A stretch of 64,000 nt of DNA from Betaproteobacteria bacterium (GCA_025356445.1 JANXSZ010000011.1:124001-188000), one strand, 5' to 3'; positions 1 through 9,016 are shown, numbered from the stretch's first letter. A program made the numbers and translations. The notes: generated by a model not told the origin, from the sequence alone.

Positions 1-1203
1 GTCACGCCCTGCGGACACGTTGTTCAGCGCATCGTGTGCGTCGCGAAAGGCGCTTTGCACGGCCTGCGTGTACTGCGCCACGGCTTGTTGCTGGCGTGCG
101 TTGGTGGCAGCCACCACCGCATCGATGGCACCGGCGCGGAAGATAGGTTGCGTCAGATTGCCAATCAGGTTCCAGAACAGCGAGGCGGGGTCAAACAGGC
201 TGCTCAAATCTTTGGACTGCTGACCCACGCCAGCGGTCAGGCTGAACTTGGGAAAGTAGGCGGTACGGGCTTGGCCAATGTCGGCGTTGGCGGCGATCAG
301 ACTTTGCTCGGCACTGACCACATCGGGACGGTTGTTCAGCAAATCCGAGGGCAAATTGCCGGGCACAGAGGGACGGGCATAGAGCGTCGCCATGTCCGCA
401 CCACGGGCGATCACCGGGTTGGCAATGGCTGTGGGCGTGCGGCCCAACAGCAAGGCCAGCGAGGACTCGGCATTGCTGCGGTTTTGGCGCACGGCTTGCA
501 ACGTGGCCTCGACGCTGGCGGCCTCGGATTCGGCCTGACGCAAGTCCATTTCACCGATCACACCACCTTCAAAACGGCGCTTTTGCAGGCGCAGATTCTC
601 TTGACGGGTTGCGAAGGTTTGCTCGTTCAGCGTGAGCTGTGCGTCCAGTGCGCGCAGGGCGAAGTAGCCCTGGGCGACGTTGGCGTAGAGCGTGGTCAGC
701 ACCGTCCCCCGGCTGGCGGACTGGGCCACCATACGGGCACGCGCAGCTTCGTCAGCGCGGGCGTATTTGCCCCAGAAGTCGATCTCGTAGCTGGCACTGA
801 GGCCCAACTGCCGGTCGTTGGAATACGCACCAGCGGTGGGACTGTAAGTGGCCGAGTTTTGACTGACCTCACGCCGGGTGGCGCTGGCGTTCAAATCGAC
901 AGTGGGGTAGAAGTTAGCCGCATTTTGGTTCAGCGTGGCACGGGCTTCGGCAATGCGGGCGCTGGCCAGGGCCAGGTCCTGGCTGTTCGCAGAAGCTTCT
1001 TGCAGCAAGGCATCGAGTACCGGGTCCTGGAACGACTTCCACCAGACAAGCCAATCGGCATTGCTGGCAGCCCCCACCGTGGCGGGTGTGGCCAAGCTGG
1101 CGGGCACGTCCAGGGTAGGCCGCTGGTAATTTGGACCTAAAGGGGCTACCCCGCAAGCTGCCAGGGCACTGACAGCTACTAAAGTCATAGCAAATTTAAA
1201 CAT
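1..1203 (-). CDS. Outer-membrane efflux lipoprotein (OprM/NodT family), 3' end outside window
   Basis: Outer-membrane channel of a tripartite RND pump, which would carry drugs or solvents from the inner-membrane transporter to the outside. The window shows 401 codons without a stop, and the gene runs off the left edge; family members are about 450-500 residues. The N-terminus is a lipoprotein signal with the lipobox LAAC near residue 17, followed by GPNYQRP, typical of NodT/OprM proteins. The interior is rich in Ala, Gln, Ser and Asn, as in the helical TolC-like tunnel. The ATG overlaps the stop of the RND gene by 8 bases, so the two are translationally coupled and the operon order is MFP, RND, OMF. 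The family is certain; the substrate is not. Confidence 0.93.
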   Translation of the reverse strand, partial: MFKFAMTLVAVSALAACGVAPLGPNYQRPTLDVPASLATPATVGAASNADWLVWWKSFQDPVLDALLQEASANSQDLALASARIAEARATLNQNAANFYPTVDLNASATRREVSQNSATYSPTAGAYSNDRQLGLSASYEIDFWGKYARADEAARARMVAQSASRGTVLTTLYANVAQGYFALRALDAQLTLNEQTFATRQENLRLQKRRFEGGVIGEMDLRQAESEAASVEATLQAVRQNRSNAESSLALLLGRTPTAIANPVIARGADMATLYARPSVPGNLPSDLLNNRPDVVSAEQSLIAANADIGQARTAYFPKFSLTAGVGQQSKDLSSLFDPASLFWNLIGNLTQPIFRAGAIDAVVAATNARQQQAVAQYTQAVQSAFRDAHDALNNVSAGRD

Positions 1204-4200
1204 GGGTTGATCCTTTCGCAGGGGCGTCCAACATCGCAAAGTCTTCAGGCTTGCTGCGCAGGTGCCAGTCGTTCACCAGTTTGAAGAACAAGGGCACCAG
1301 AAAAATGGCCAGGAAGGTGGCGGCCAACATGCCCCCCAAGACGCCTGTACCGATGGACTGGCGAGCGGCTGCACCCGCACCACTGGAGAAGGCCAGCGGC
1401 ACCACACCCAAGATGAAGGCGAGTGAGGTCATCAAAATCGGACGGAACCGCAACCGCGCTGCTTCCAGTGCGGCAGCCACCGGGGTCATGCCTTCGTGCA
1501 CTTTCATCGTGGCGAATTCCACAATCAAAATCGCGTTTTTGGCGGACAGGCCCAAGAGCGTGACCAGACCAATCTGGAAGTACACGTCGTTGGCAAAGTT
1601 GCGCAAATACACGGCAGTCAGCGCACCGAAGATGCCAAACGGCAGCGCCAGCAACACCGACAACGGCAGCGACCACTTTTCATACTGCGCCGCCAAGATC
1701 AAAAAGATCATCACAAAGCCTGCACCCAAGGCCAACCCTGCGGCACCGCTGCTGCGTTTTTCCTGGAAAGCGGAGCCACCCCAGTCGTAGCCCATGTCGT
1801 TAGGCAAGACGGCTTTTGCGGCGCGCTCCATCGCGGCGATGGCTTGGCCTGAGCTGTAGCCAGGTTTCGGGTCGCCCAGGATTTGGATCGACGGCAGCGC
1901 GTTGAAATGCTGCACAGAATCCGGCCCGGCGACAAACTTCACATCAGAGACGGAACGGATGGGGATCATCTGGCCCGTCTTGGAGCGCACATACAGCGCA
2001 CCAATATCGTCCGGTTTGGAGCGGAATTGGCCTTCCGCCTGCATCAGCACCTGGTAGATACGGCCACTTTTGTTGAAGTCGTTCACGTAGTAGCTGCCCA
2101 GCGTGGCAGACAAGGTGTTGTAGATGTCTGCCACAGCAATGCCCATAGCACGTGCTTTTTCGGTGTCCACACTGACATAAAGCTGCGGTGAATTGGCTTG
2201 CCACAGGGTTTTGACACCTTGCAGCTCGGGCTGTTTGTTGGCTTCTTCGAGCAACTGGGGCAAGATGGCCGCCAGGCGGCGCACACCGCCATCGCCCTTG
2301 TTTTGCAGGTAAAACTCAAAACCACCGGTCTGGCCCAGGCCTTGGATGGCGGGTGGGCTGAAGGCCAAAGGCAGGCCTTCTTTGATGCCACCGGTTTTGC
2401 CATAAAACTCACCCACGATGTCTTTGGCCGACTGATGGCGCTCGTCCCACGGAATCAACGGGAAGAACATGGTGGCAGCAGAGGACTTCAGGCCACCGCC
2501 ACCCAGGAAATTCAGGCCAACCAAGCTGAACATCGTGTCGATGTTTTTGTTGGAAGACATGGCATCCTCGATCTTTTTCACCATCTTGTCGGTGCGGTCC
2601 AGCGACGCACCTTCCGGCAAAATCGCCGCGCCAATGAAGTAGCCTTGGTCTTCGTCAGGCACCAGGCCGCCGGGTACTGTTTTGAACAGCACACCAGTTA
2701 AGACGCCCATGCCGATGAACAACAAAATACCGACAAAGCCACGCTTTAAAAAGAAGCCCACACCCCGGGTGTAGCGGTGCGTCAAGCGCTCAAAACCGCT
2801 GTTGAAGGCATTGAAAAACGCGTTCTTGCGCTCGGCACCAGGCTTGAGCAGCACCGCGCACAGCGCAGGCGTCAGCGTCAGTGCGACCAAGCCTGACAGC
2901 ACCACGGCGATGGAGATCGTCACCGAGAACTGGCGGTACAACTCACCCGCCAAGCCGCCGAGGAAGGCGACCGGGATGAAGGCGGCACACAGCACCAGCA
3001 CGATGGCGATGACGGGGCCGGTCACTTCGTTCATGGCCTCGATGGCGGCGTCACGCGGTGTCATGCCTTCTTCGTGCATCAGGCGCTCGACGTTTTCCAG
3101 CACCACGATCGCATCGTCCACCACGATACCAATGGCCAGCACCATGCCGAACAGCGTCAGCGTGTTGATGCTGTAGCCCAGCAGCTGCAAGCCCGCCATG
3201 GTGCCGATGAGCGACACCGGTACGGCCAGCGTGGGAATGATGGTGGCGCGCCAGCTCTGCAAGAACAGATACACCACGATAAACACCAGCACCATCGCTT
3301 CCACCAAGGTTTTAACCACCTCATAAATCGACTCGGATACGAAAGGCGTGGTGTCGTAAGGCGTGGTGTAAGTCAAGCCCTCAGGAAACTTGGCTTTGAG
3401 TTCTTGCAAGGTTTTTTCAACCGCTTTACGGGTGTCCAGCGCGTTGGCGCCGGTCTGCAAGAACACGCCAACCGGCACTGCGGGGTGACCGTTCACGCGG
3501 CCATAGAAGTTGTAATCTTTGGAACCCAACTCGACACGGGCCACATCTTTCAGGCGCACGATGGCGCCTTTGTCCCCGCTGCGGATAACGATCTCGGCAA
3601 ACTGCTCAGCGGTCAGCAACCGGCCTTTGGCGGTGACGGTCAGGGTCAACTCTTCGGAGTTGTTGGGCGGTGCGCCAATTTTGCCGGCAGGGTACTGGGC
3701 GTTTTGCTCGGTGACAGCAGCGGTCACGTCGCTCACAGTGATGCCCAGCTGCGCCATGCGGTCAGGCCGCAACCACAGGCGCATCGCGTAGTCTTTGGCA
3801 CCGAAAATTTGCACATTGGTGGTGCCGGGCACGCGCTTGATGGCGTCCAGCATGTTTTGCAACACGTAGTTCGAGATGAACAGCGAGTCGTAGCGGTCAT
3901 CAGGCGAGAACACCGCCGCCACGACCATGAAGTTGGCCGAACTTTTGGCCACCGTCAAGCCCTGGCGCTGCACTTCTTGGGGCAGTTTGGACAGCACCTG
4001 GTTCACACGGTTGTTCACGTTCACCGCGGCAATGTCCAGATCGGTACCCACTTCAAACGTCACGTCAATGCTGACAGAGCCATCACCCGATGAGGTGCTG
4101 CTCATGTAGAGCATCTTCTCGACGCCGTTGATGGACTGCTCAATGGGTGCAGCGACAGCGGTTTCCAGCACTTCAGCAGAGGCCCCCGGGTAGATGGCGC

Positions 4201-4339
4201 GCACGTTGACCACCGGTGGCGAAATGTCGGGGTAGCGCGAGATAGGCAGCACGCGCATGGCGGCCAACCCGGCAAGCACCAGGAACAGGGACAGCACCGT
4301 CGCGAAGATCGGACGGTCAATGAAAAATTTGGAGAACAT
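1196..4339 (-). CDS. acrB: RND multidrug efflux transporter, AcrB/MexB (HAE1) family
   Basis: Inner-membrane proton/drug antiporter that forms the engine of the pump. At 1047 residues it has the usual HAE1 length. It starts MFSKFFIDRPIFA, the standard HAE1 N-terminus. The proton-relay aspartate pair of transmembrane helix 4 is present as VVDDA at D408/D409 (D407/D408 in E. coli AcrB). The N- and C-terminal halves both end in hydrophobic helix bundles and two large periplasmic loops are present. It lies between the membrane-fusion gene (15-bp gap) and the outer-membrane gene (8-bp overlap), so all three should form one operon under the divergent TetR repressor. The exact orthologue (AcrB, MexB, TtgB, BpeB) cannot be told by eye. 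Confidence 0.96.
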   Translation of the reverse strand: MFSKFFIDRPIFATVLSLFLVLAGLAAMRVLPISRYPDISPPVVNVRAIYPGASAEVLETAVAAPIEQSINGVEKMLYMSSTSSGDGSVSIDVTFEVGTDLDIAAVNVNNRVNQVLSKLPQEVQRQGLTVAKSSANFMVVAAVFSPDDRYDSLFISNYVLQNMLDAIKRVPGTTNVQIFGAKDYAMRLWLRPDRMAQLGITVSDVTAAVTEQNAQYPAGKIGAPPNNSEELTLTVTAKGRLLTAEQFAEIVIRSGDKGAIVRLKDVARVELGSKDYNFYGRVNGHPAVPVGVFLQTGANALDTRKAVEKTLQELKAKFPEGLTYTTPYDTTPFVSESIYEVVKTLVEAMVLVFIVVYLFLQSWRATIIPTLAVPVSLIGTMAGLQLLGYSINTLTLFGMVLAIGIVVDDAIVVLENVERLMHEEGMTPRDAAIEAMNEVTGPVIAIVLVLCAAFIPVAFLGGLAGELYRQFSVTISIAVVLSGLVALTLTPALCAVLLKPGAERKNAFFNAFNSGFERLTHRYTRGVGFFLKRGFVGILLFIGMGVLTGVLFKTVPGGLVPDEDQGYFIGAAILPEGASLDRTDKMVKKIEDAMSSNKNIDTMFSLVGLNFLGGGGLKSSAATMFFPLIPWDERHQSAKDIVGEFYGKTGGIKEGLPLAFSPPAIQGLGQTGGFEFYLQNKGDGGVRRLAAILPQLLEEANKQPELQGVKTLWQANSPQLYVSVDTEKARAMGIAVADIYNTLSATLGSYYVNDFNKSGRIYQVLMQAEGQFRSKPDDIGALYVRSKTGQMIPIRSVSDVKFVAGPDSVQHFNALPSIQILGDPKPGYSSGQAIAAMERAAKAVLPNDMGYDWGGSAFQEKRSSGAAGLALGAGFVMIFLILAAQYEKWSLPLSVLLALPFGIFGALTAVYLRNFANDVYFQIGLVTLLGLSAKNAILIVEFATMKVHEGMTPVAAALEAARLRFRPILMTSLAFILGVVPLAFSSGAGAAARQSIGTGVLGGMLAATFLAIFLVPLFFKLVNDWHLRSKPEDFAMLDAPAKGSTHV

Positions 4340-4354
4340 AGTGAGGCTTACTCC

Positions 4355-5752
4355 TTATTTAGTAGCTGGAGAAGCCGATACAGCTTGCACATCGAGCGCT
4401 TTTGGCTTGTTTTCAGCAGCTACGGGCGCTGCGGAGGCTGGGGCAGCGGCAGGTGCGGCTGCGGACTTGTTGCCCATTTCACCGTTACCTTTGGCTTCGG
4501 CCACGTAAGGCACAGGTGTGACGGTCATCCCAGGGTCATGCGCCTTGATGAAGCCGTCCACCAGCACACGGTCACCGCTTTTCAGCCCCTTGGTCACGGC
4601 CCATTTGCCTTGGTTCCACTCGCCCAGCTCAACCGGGTTAGGAACCAATTTGTTGTCTGGTGACACGGTGAACACCATCTTGCCAAACGGACTGTCGATC
4701 ACCGCACGCTGGGGTACAGCCAGGGTATTCGGACGGCTCGCACCGCTGAGCATCACGCGCACAAACTGGCCAGGTCGCAGGCTGCCGTCCGGGTTAGGGA
4801 TTTCAGCCCGGGCGTCAATGCTGCCCGTTTGCGGGTTGACTTTTTCGCTGGCGAAATTGAGCTTGCCAGTGCGCGCAAAGATGCTGCCATCCGCTTGCTT
4901 CACACTCACCGTGAAGCCCAGACTGCCATTGGCAGCGCGCTTGCCGGGCACATTCAACTGGCCGGCATTGAGCTGCTTGTTCAGGCGCAGGAAATCGCTT
5001 TCCGAAATGCTGAAGTTCACATACATCGGGTTGGTTTGCACGATGGTGGTCAACAAGCTGTCGGCGGCCGTCACCAGGCTACCGTCCGATTTGGAGACGA
5101 TGCCGGTGGTACCCGTGATGGGGGCGACGACCTTGGTGTAACCCAGGTTCAAACGCGCCTCATTGGCTTGCGCCTGCGCTTGCTTCAAAGAAGCTTCTCC
5201 CGATTCCAGCGCTGATTTGCTGTCGTCGTATTCTTTTTGACTGATCGCTTTTTCAGCGATCAGCGGGGCCAGACGGGCTTGGTCGCGCCGGGCCTGGTTG
5301 ACCTTGGCTTGGGCCACGGCTACCGCTGCATCGGCAGATGCAGCCTGGGTTTGGAAGTTGGCGGGGTCAATTTGGAACAGGGGCGTACCGGCTTTGACTG
5401 TGGCGCCCTCTTCGTACAGGCGACGTTGCAAGATACCGGCCACGCGGGCGCGCACCTCGGTTTCACGCGAACCAGCGGTTTGGCCGGTGTATTCCAGCTC
5501 AACCGGCTGGGTTTCGGATTGCACGGTAATCACAGCAACTTGGGGTGGTGGCATCGCGCCACCAGGGCCACCGGGGCCAGCCGTTGCGCCACTTTTGCCA
5601 CAGGCCACCAGCGCAAAAGGCAGGGCAGCCACAACAAAGGGGGCCACCCAGCGCTGGCGCCATAAAGAGACCGAGGTAGTGGTTACGGGGGATGAAGTCT
5701 GCAAATCGTTCTGAAACGCGTTAACTTGGGCGCTAGGTGGTGCGATTGACAT
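4355..5752 (-). CDS. acrA: RND efflux periplasmic adaptor (membrane-fusion) lipoprotein, AcrA/MexA family
   Basis: Periplasmic adaptor that joins the RND transporter to the outer-membrane channel. I place the start at the ATG at 5752 (MSIAPPSAQ, 465 residues). The reading frame stays open to an ATG at 5809, but that codon sits in the centre of the palindromic operator and has no Shine-Dalgarno. A hydrophobic segment ending in LVACGKSG gives a lipoprotein signal. Then come the lipoyl-like half motifs (GTPLFQIDPANF), an alpha-helical hairpin rich in Ala/Gln (AQAKVNQARRDQARL), and the beta-barrel region. The C-terminal tail of about 45 residues is Ala/Pro-rich and contains one AGCTGCT...AGCGCT repeat (see findings). 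Confidence 0.93.
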   Translation of the reverse strand: MSIAPPSAQVNAFQNDLQTSSPVTTTSVSLWRQRWVAPFVVAALPFALVACGKSGATAGPGGPGGAMPPPQVAVITVQSETQPVELEYTGQTAGSRETEVRARVAGILQRRLYEEGATVKAGTPLFQIDPANFQTQAASADAAVAVAQAKVNQARRDQARLAPLIAEKAISQKEYDDSKSALESGEASLKQAQAQANEARLNLGYTKVVAPITGTTGIVSKSDGSLVTAADSLLTTIVQTNPMYVNFSISESDFLRLNKQLNAGQLNVPGKRAANGSLGFTVSVKQADGSIFARTGKLNFASEKVNPQTGSIDARAEIPNPDGSLRPGQFVRVMLSGASRPNTLAVPQRAVIDSPFGKMVFTVSPDNKLVPNPVELGEWNQGKWAVTKGLKSGDRVLVDGFIKAHDPGMTVTPVPYVAEAKGNGEMGNKSAAAPAAAPASAAPVAAENKPKALDVQAVSASPATK

Positions 5753-5801
5753 GGATTTAAGGCTTTTTAGGGCTTTTGAAGTAGATGGTGTAGTATCACA
5801 T

Positions 5802-5815
5802 ACATTCATGAATGT
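5802..5815. promoter_or_regulatory. Palindromic TetR/AcrR-type operator
   Basis: A perfect 14-bp palindrome, ACATTCATGAATGT, lies in the gap between the divergent efflux and tetR genes. With its flanks it reads ACATACATTCATGAATGTTTACT, close to the E. coli AcrR site as I remember it (TACATACATT...AATGTATGTA). Its position fits repression of both the pump operon and tetR itself. This is inferred from the sequence and the layout. Confidence 0.75.
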
Positions 5816-5863
5816 TTACTTTGATTAAGTAGTAACCCTAAAAACAGCTGCATCACCGAGACC

Positions 5864-6502
5864 ATGGCCAGAAAAACCAAAGAAGACACCGAGCAAACCT
5901 ATACCGCCCTGCTGGACGCCGCAGAGCAGGTGTTTTTTGACAAAGGTGTCTCCCGCACCACGCTCAGCGACATTGCCGCTGCGGCGGGGCTGACCCGTGG
6001 GGCCATTTACTGGCACTTCAAAGACAAAGCCGCCCTGCTCCACGCGCTGTTCGAGCGCGCCATGCTGCCCATGGAAGCCATGCTTGACGAGCTGATGCAG
6101 TGCAGCGACGGCGACCCCATGGGCGCGATGCGCCACCTGTGTATCCACGCGCTCACCATGCTCGCGCAGTCCCCCCGCCAGCAACGCGCCATGGGCATCT
6201 TGTTCCATAAATGTGAGAGCACAGGCGATGTTGCCGATGTGATGCAACAAGAACTGGCCAACCGCGACGAATGCCTGGCCGGATTTGAGGTGATCTTGCG
6301 CAAAGCGGTTGACCAAGGTCAGCTGCCTGCGGACACCGATGTGTTTGTCAGCCTGCAAGCGCTGCACAGCTTCATGGTGGGCACCATGCACGAGTGGCTG
6401 CTCGACCCGGGGCGCTATGCACTGGACAAGGCCGCACCAGCCATGGTGGACATGGTGATGGCGGGATTACGGGGGAATCCGCCTCGAATGAAAGCAGGCT
6501 GA
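5864..6502 (+). CDS. TetR-family repressor of the efflux operon (AcrR/TtgR-like)
   Basis: A 212-residue DNA-binding protein, the usual AcrR length. The helix-turn-helix is clear at about residues 30-60 (TLSDIAAAAGLTRGAIYWHFKDKAALLHALFE). The C-terminal half is a helical ligand pocket of AcrR type that would release DNA on binding drugs or solvents. It is divergent from the pump genes with a palindromic operator between, the classical autoregulated layout. The start MARKTKEDTEQTY matches the AcrR N-terminus. Confidence 0.93.
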   Translation: MARKTKEDTEQTYTALLDAAEQVFFDKGVSRTTLSDIAAAAGLTRGAIYWHFKDKAALLHALFERAMLPMEAMLDELMQCSDGDPMGAMRHLCIHALTMLAQSPRQQRAMGILFHKCESTGDVADVMQQELANRDECLAGFEVILRKAVDQGQLPADTDVFVSLQALHSFMVGTMHEWLLDPGRYALDKAAPAMVDMVMAGLRGNPPRMKAG

Positions 6503-6607
6503 TATCGGCTACCGGCAAGACGGTATACGCAATTGGCATAACACCCGTCAGTTTCAAACGTATGATTTCTAGCCCTCTCAACACCTCTGTTTTCGGAGAC
6601 CTCTGTT

Positions 6608-8329
6608 ATGTCATTCCCTTTAAAATGTCTGAGTTTGATCGCCAGCGCTGCCGTGCTGTGCTGCAACGCCCAAGCCGCCTCGGTAGCCCCTGTCGCGGCC
6701 GAGCATGGCATGGTCGTCACCGCGCAGCATTTGGCCACCCAAGTGGGTGTGGATGTGCTCAAACGTGGTGGCAATGCCATTGATGCCGCCGTCGCCGTGG
6801 GTTATGCGCTGGCCGTGGTCTACCCGGCTGCGGGCAATTTGGGCGGTGGCGGTTTCATGACGGTGCAACTCGCCGATGGCCGTAAGACCTTTTTGGATTT
6901 CCGCGAAAAAGCCCCTTTGGCAGCGACGGCCAACATGTACCTGGACGCTGATGGCAACGTCATCAAAGGAGCCAGCACCAACGGCTATCTGGCCGTCGGC
7001 ATTCCCGGCTCGGTGGCCGGTTTTGAAGATGCCCGCACCAAGTACGGCACCATGTCACGTGCCAAGCTGCTCGCCCCGGCCATCACAATGGCTGAGCGCG
7101 GCTTTGTGCTGCAAGAAGGTGATGTGGACATGCTGAAAACAGCCACCGCTGATTTCAAAAAAGACGCCCCCACAGCGGCCATCTTTTTGAACAAGGGTGA
7201 ACCCTTCCAGATCGGCCAAACCTTGGTGCAAAAAGACCTCGCCAAAACCCTGAAACAGGTCAGCCTCAAAGGCACTGACGGTTTTTACAAAGGCGAGGTT
7301 GGTGCCAACATCGTGGCTGCCAGCACGGCGGGCAAAGGCATCATCACGCAAGAAGATTTGAACCAGTACAAAGTACGTGAGCTGGCCCCCATCGAGTGCG
7401 ATTACCGGGGTTACCACATCGTGTCAGCACCGCCTCCCAGCTCAGGTGGCGTGGTGATCTGCGAGATTTTGAACATCGTGGAAGGCTACCCGCTCAAAGA
7501 CCTGGGCTTTCGCTCCGCACAAAGCGTGCATTACCAGATCGAGGCCATGCGCCACGCCTACCTGGACCGCAACAGCTACCTGGGCGACCCCGATTTCGTG
7601 AAAAACCCGCTGGATCGCCTGCTCTCTAAAGACTACGCCGCCAGCATCCGCGCCGTGATTGACCCCGCCAAAGCCGGCGTATCCAAAGACATGAAGCCCG
7701 GCGTGGCCCCGCATGAAGGCTCGAACACCACGCACTACTCCATCGTGGACAGCATGGGCAACGCCGTTTCCGTCACCTACACGCTGAACGACTGGTTCGG
7801 AGCCAAAGTCACCGCTGCGAAAACCGGCGTGCTGATGAACAACGAGATGGACGACTTCACCTCCAAAATCGGCGTGCCCAACATCTACGGTCTGGTGCAA
7901 GGCCAAGCGAACAGCATCGCTCCCGGCAAGCGGCCCCTCAGTTCAATGAGCCCCACCATCATCACCAAAGACGGCAAGCCCGTGATGGTGGTTGGCACAC
8001 CGGGCGGCAGCCGCATCATCACCGCCGTGACACACACCATCATGAACGTGATCGACTACGGCATGAACGTGCAAGAAGCCGTGGACGCCCCTCGCTTTCA
8101 CCAGCAATGGCTGCCTGATTTGACCAACATGGACACCTTCGGCATCAGCCCCGACACGCAAAAAATCCTGGTCGGCATGGGCCACAACCTGGGTGCGCCC
8201 CAGCCTGCCAACCATTTGGCAGCAATTTTGGTGGGTGCGCCCACGCTGGGCGGCAAGCCACGCGGTAACTTCAAGTTCTACGGCGCGAACGACCCACGCC
8301 GTAACACCGGCTTGGCTGCGGGCTATTGA
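6608..8329 (+). CDS. ggt: Gamma-glutamyltransferase, periplasmic
   Basis: Cleaves gamma-glutamyl bonds such as that of glutathione, transferring the glutamyl group to water or amino acids. It has 573 residues, normal for the family. A cleavable signal peptide (SLIASAAVLCCNAQAASV) sends it to the periplasm. The autoprocessing site is the segment SNTTHYS: cleavage before T374 would create the small subunit with that threonine as nucleophile. Other family marks are GGNAIDAAVAVGYAL, GGGGFM and PGKRPLSSMSPTI. It is transcribed alone and ends at a strong hairpin terminator. Confidence 0.97.
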   Translation: MSFPLKCLSLIASAAVLCCNAQAASVAPVAAEHGMVVTAQHLATQVGVDVLKRGGNAIDAAVAVGYALAVVYPAAGNLGGGGFMTVQLADGRKTFLDFREKAPLAATANMYLDADGNVIKGASTNGYLAVGIPGSVAGFEDARTKYGTMSRAKLLAPAITMAERGFVLQEGDVDMLKTATADFKKDAPTAAIFLNKGEPFQIGQTLVQKDLAKTLKQVSLKGTDGFYKGEVGANIVAASTAGKGIITQEDLNQYKVRELAPIECDYRGYHIVSAPPPSSGGVVICEILNIVEGYPLKDLGFRSAQSVHYQIEAMRHAYLDRNSYLGDPDFVKNPLDRLLSKDYAASIRAVIDPAKAGVSKDMKPGVAPHEGSNTTHYSIVDSMGNAVSVTYTLNDWFGAKVTAAKTGVLMNNEMDDFTSKIGVPNIYGLVQGQANSIAPGKRPLSSMSPTIITKDGKPVMVVGTPGGSRIITAVTHTIMNVIDYGMNVQEAVDAPRFHQQWLPDLTNMDTFGISPDTQKILVGMGHNLGAPQPANHLAAILVGAPTLGGKPRGNFKFYGANDPRRNTGLAAGY

Positions 8330-8383
8330 TGGTGTGATGATGTGAGAAGTTGAGCGCTTCCCAGCGCTATCTTTAATGTAGCT

Positions 8384-8420
8384 AAAGGTGCTTTCTGTGT
8401 ATGCGGAAAGCACCTTTTTT
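8384..8420 (+). terminator. Intrinsic terminator of ggt
   Basis: A perfect 12-bp stem (AAAGGTGCTTTC pairing with GAAAGCACCTTT) with a 10-base loop runs directly into a run of T residues. It lies 55 bp after the ggt stop. Confidence 0.9.
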
Positions 8421-8474
8421 AATGTCCAGTGGACTCATGGCCAATATTTTCAGGCAAGAGAAGTGGAATATGAC

Positions 8475-8538
8475 ACCTAACGCAGAAGCTACGCAGCGAC
8501 GCGCTTACGCGTTGTCCGACCTGAGCGACTCGTTAAAC
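8475..8538 (-). repeat. Candidate attC recombination site at the 3' end of the brnT/antitoxin cassette
   Basis: Read on the minus strand, this 64-base element begins with GTTTAAC (fits the R'' core RYYYAAC), then a 5-base spacer, and ends with GTTAGGT (fits the R' core GTTRRRY). In the middle is a short hairpin, ACGCG-TAAG-CGCGT. The size equals short attC sites such as that of aadA cassettes. The pairing of the L boxes is only partial. It overlaps the last 16 codons of the antitoxin gene, and the stop codon falls inside it, which is common for cassette genes. The orientation fits a cassette array leading away from the integrase remnant. Confidence 0.55.
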
Positions 8539-8752
8539 CTTGCGTTTCCTGCGCAAAGGCCAACATGCTCGCCAACGCCTTGTTGACCGCCTCAGAAGTG
8601 GGAAATGCCTTCTGAATTTCGGGTTGAAGCACCACGACATTGCTGTCTTGCATAAAGTGCTTCAGGTACTTGCCCCTTACACCCTTACCAAGCTCATCGC
8701 GCTTCAATTCGGGAATGTCTTGGTCAGCCATTTTCATAGATGCTTTTTTCAT
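8489..8752 (-). CDS. Small antitoxin-like protein in the BrnA position
   Basis: 87 residues, directly following and overlapping brnT by 29 bases, so it takes the antitoxin (BrnA) place of a brnTA operon. It does not show the usual BrnA ribbon-helix-helix signature that I know. The visible core is RGKYLKHFMQ...NVVVLQPEIQKAFPTSEAVNKALASMLAFA, a short strand plus helices, which may be a DNA-binding antitoxin fold. An AAAGG Shine-Dalgarno about 9 bases upstream supports the ATG at 8752; an alternative ATG is at 8731. The basic C-terminal tail (SRSGRTTRKRVAA) is encoded by the attC-like element and may be a by-product of cassette formation. Confidence 0.7.
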   Translation of the reverse strand: MKKASMKMADQDIPELKRDELGKGVRGKYLKHFMQDSNVVVLQPEIQKAFPTSEAVNKALASMLAFAQETQGLTSRSGRTTRKRVAA

Positions 8753-8999
8753 ATCGTGTTGCCTTTCTGGCGCTGATGATTCGCATGCCGTTGCGACGAT
8801 CGGTGTGGATTACCACCAAAAGCCGTGACTTGCTGGAGATTCCGTATGTTCGACTTCGATCTTCAAATTCGCTGTGATCTGAGTCAGAAAACGTCAGTGC
8901 CCGCCCGTCGCCAAAAACGCTCACCGCCTCGTCAAACAATACACCGTGTTTCGATAAATTGCTGGCGGCCTTCTGATCATCTCATTCAAACTTGAACAT
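8724..8999 (-). pseudogene. brnT: BrnT-type toxin gene with an early nonsense codon
   Basis: BrnT toxins are ribonuclease-like proteins of about 90 residues neutralised by BrnA. From the ATG at 8999 the frame reads MFKFE, then TGA at 8984-8982, then DDQKAASNLSKHGVLFDEAVSVF. In BrnT proteins the residue after FE is tryptophan (FEWD), so TGG has become TGA by one base. The rest is intact (LTFSDSDHSEFEDRSRTYGISSKSRLLVVIHTDR...RIISARKATRYEKSIYENG). A shorter protein could start at a TTG at 8939, but it would lack the first strand. The toxin is probably inactive unless the stop is read through. Confidence 0.85.
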
Positions 9000-9016
9000 G
9001 CGAAATACCCGAGAGG

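Noticed and set aside
34-1140. Long plus-strand open frame of 368 codons opposite the outer-membrane efflux gene
   Set aside because: It is the high-GC antisense shadow of a well recognised lipoprotein gene; its translation is repetitive in Gly, Gln and His and has no family features.
3074-4093. Plus-strand open frame of 339 codons inside the RND transporter gene
   Set aside because: Antisense to a clear HAE1 transporter; composition is His/Arg-rich noise.
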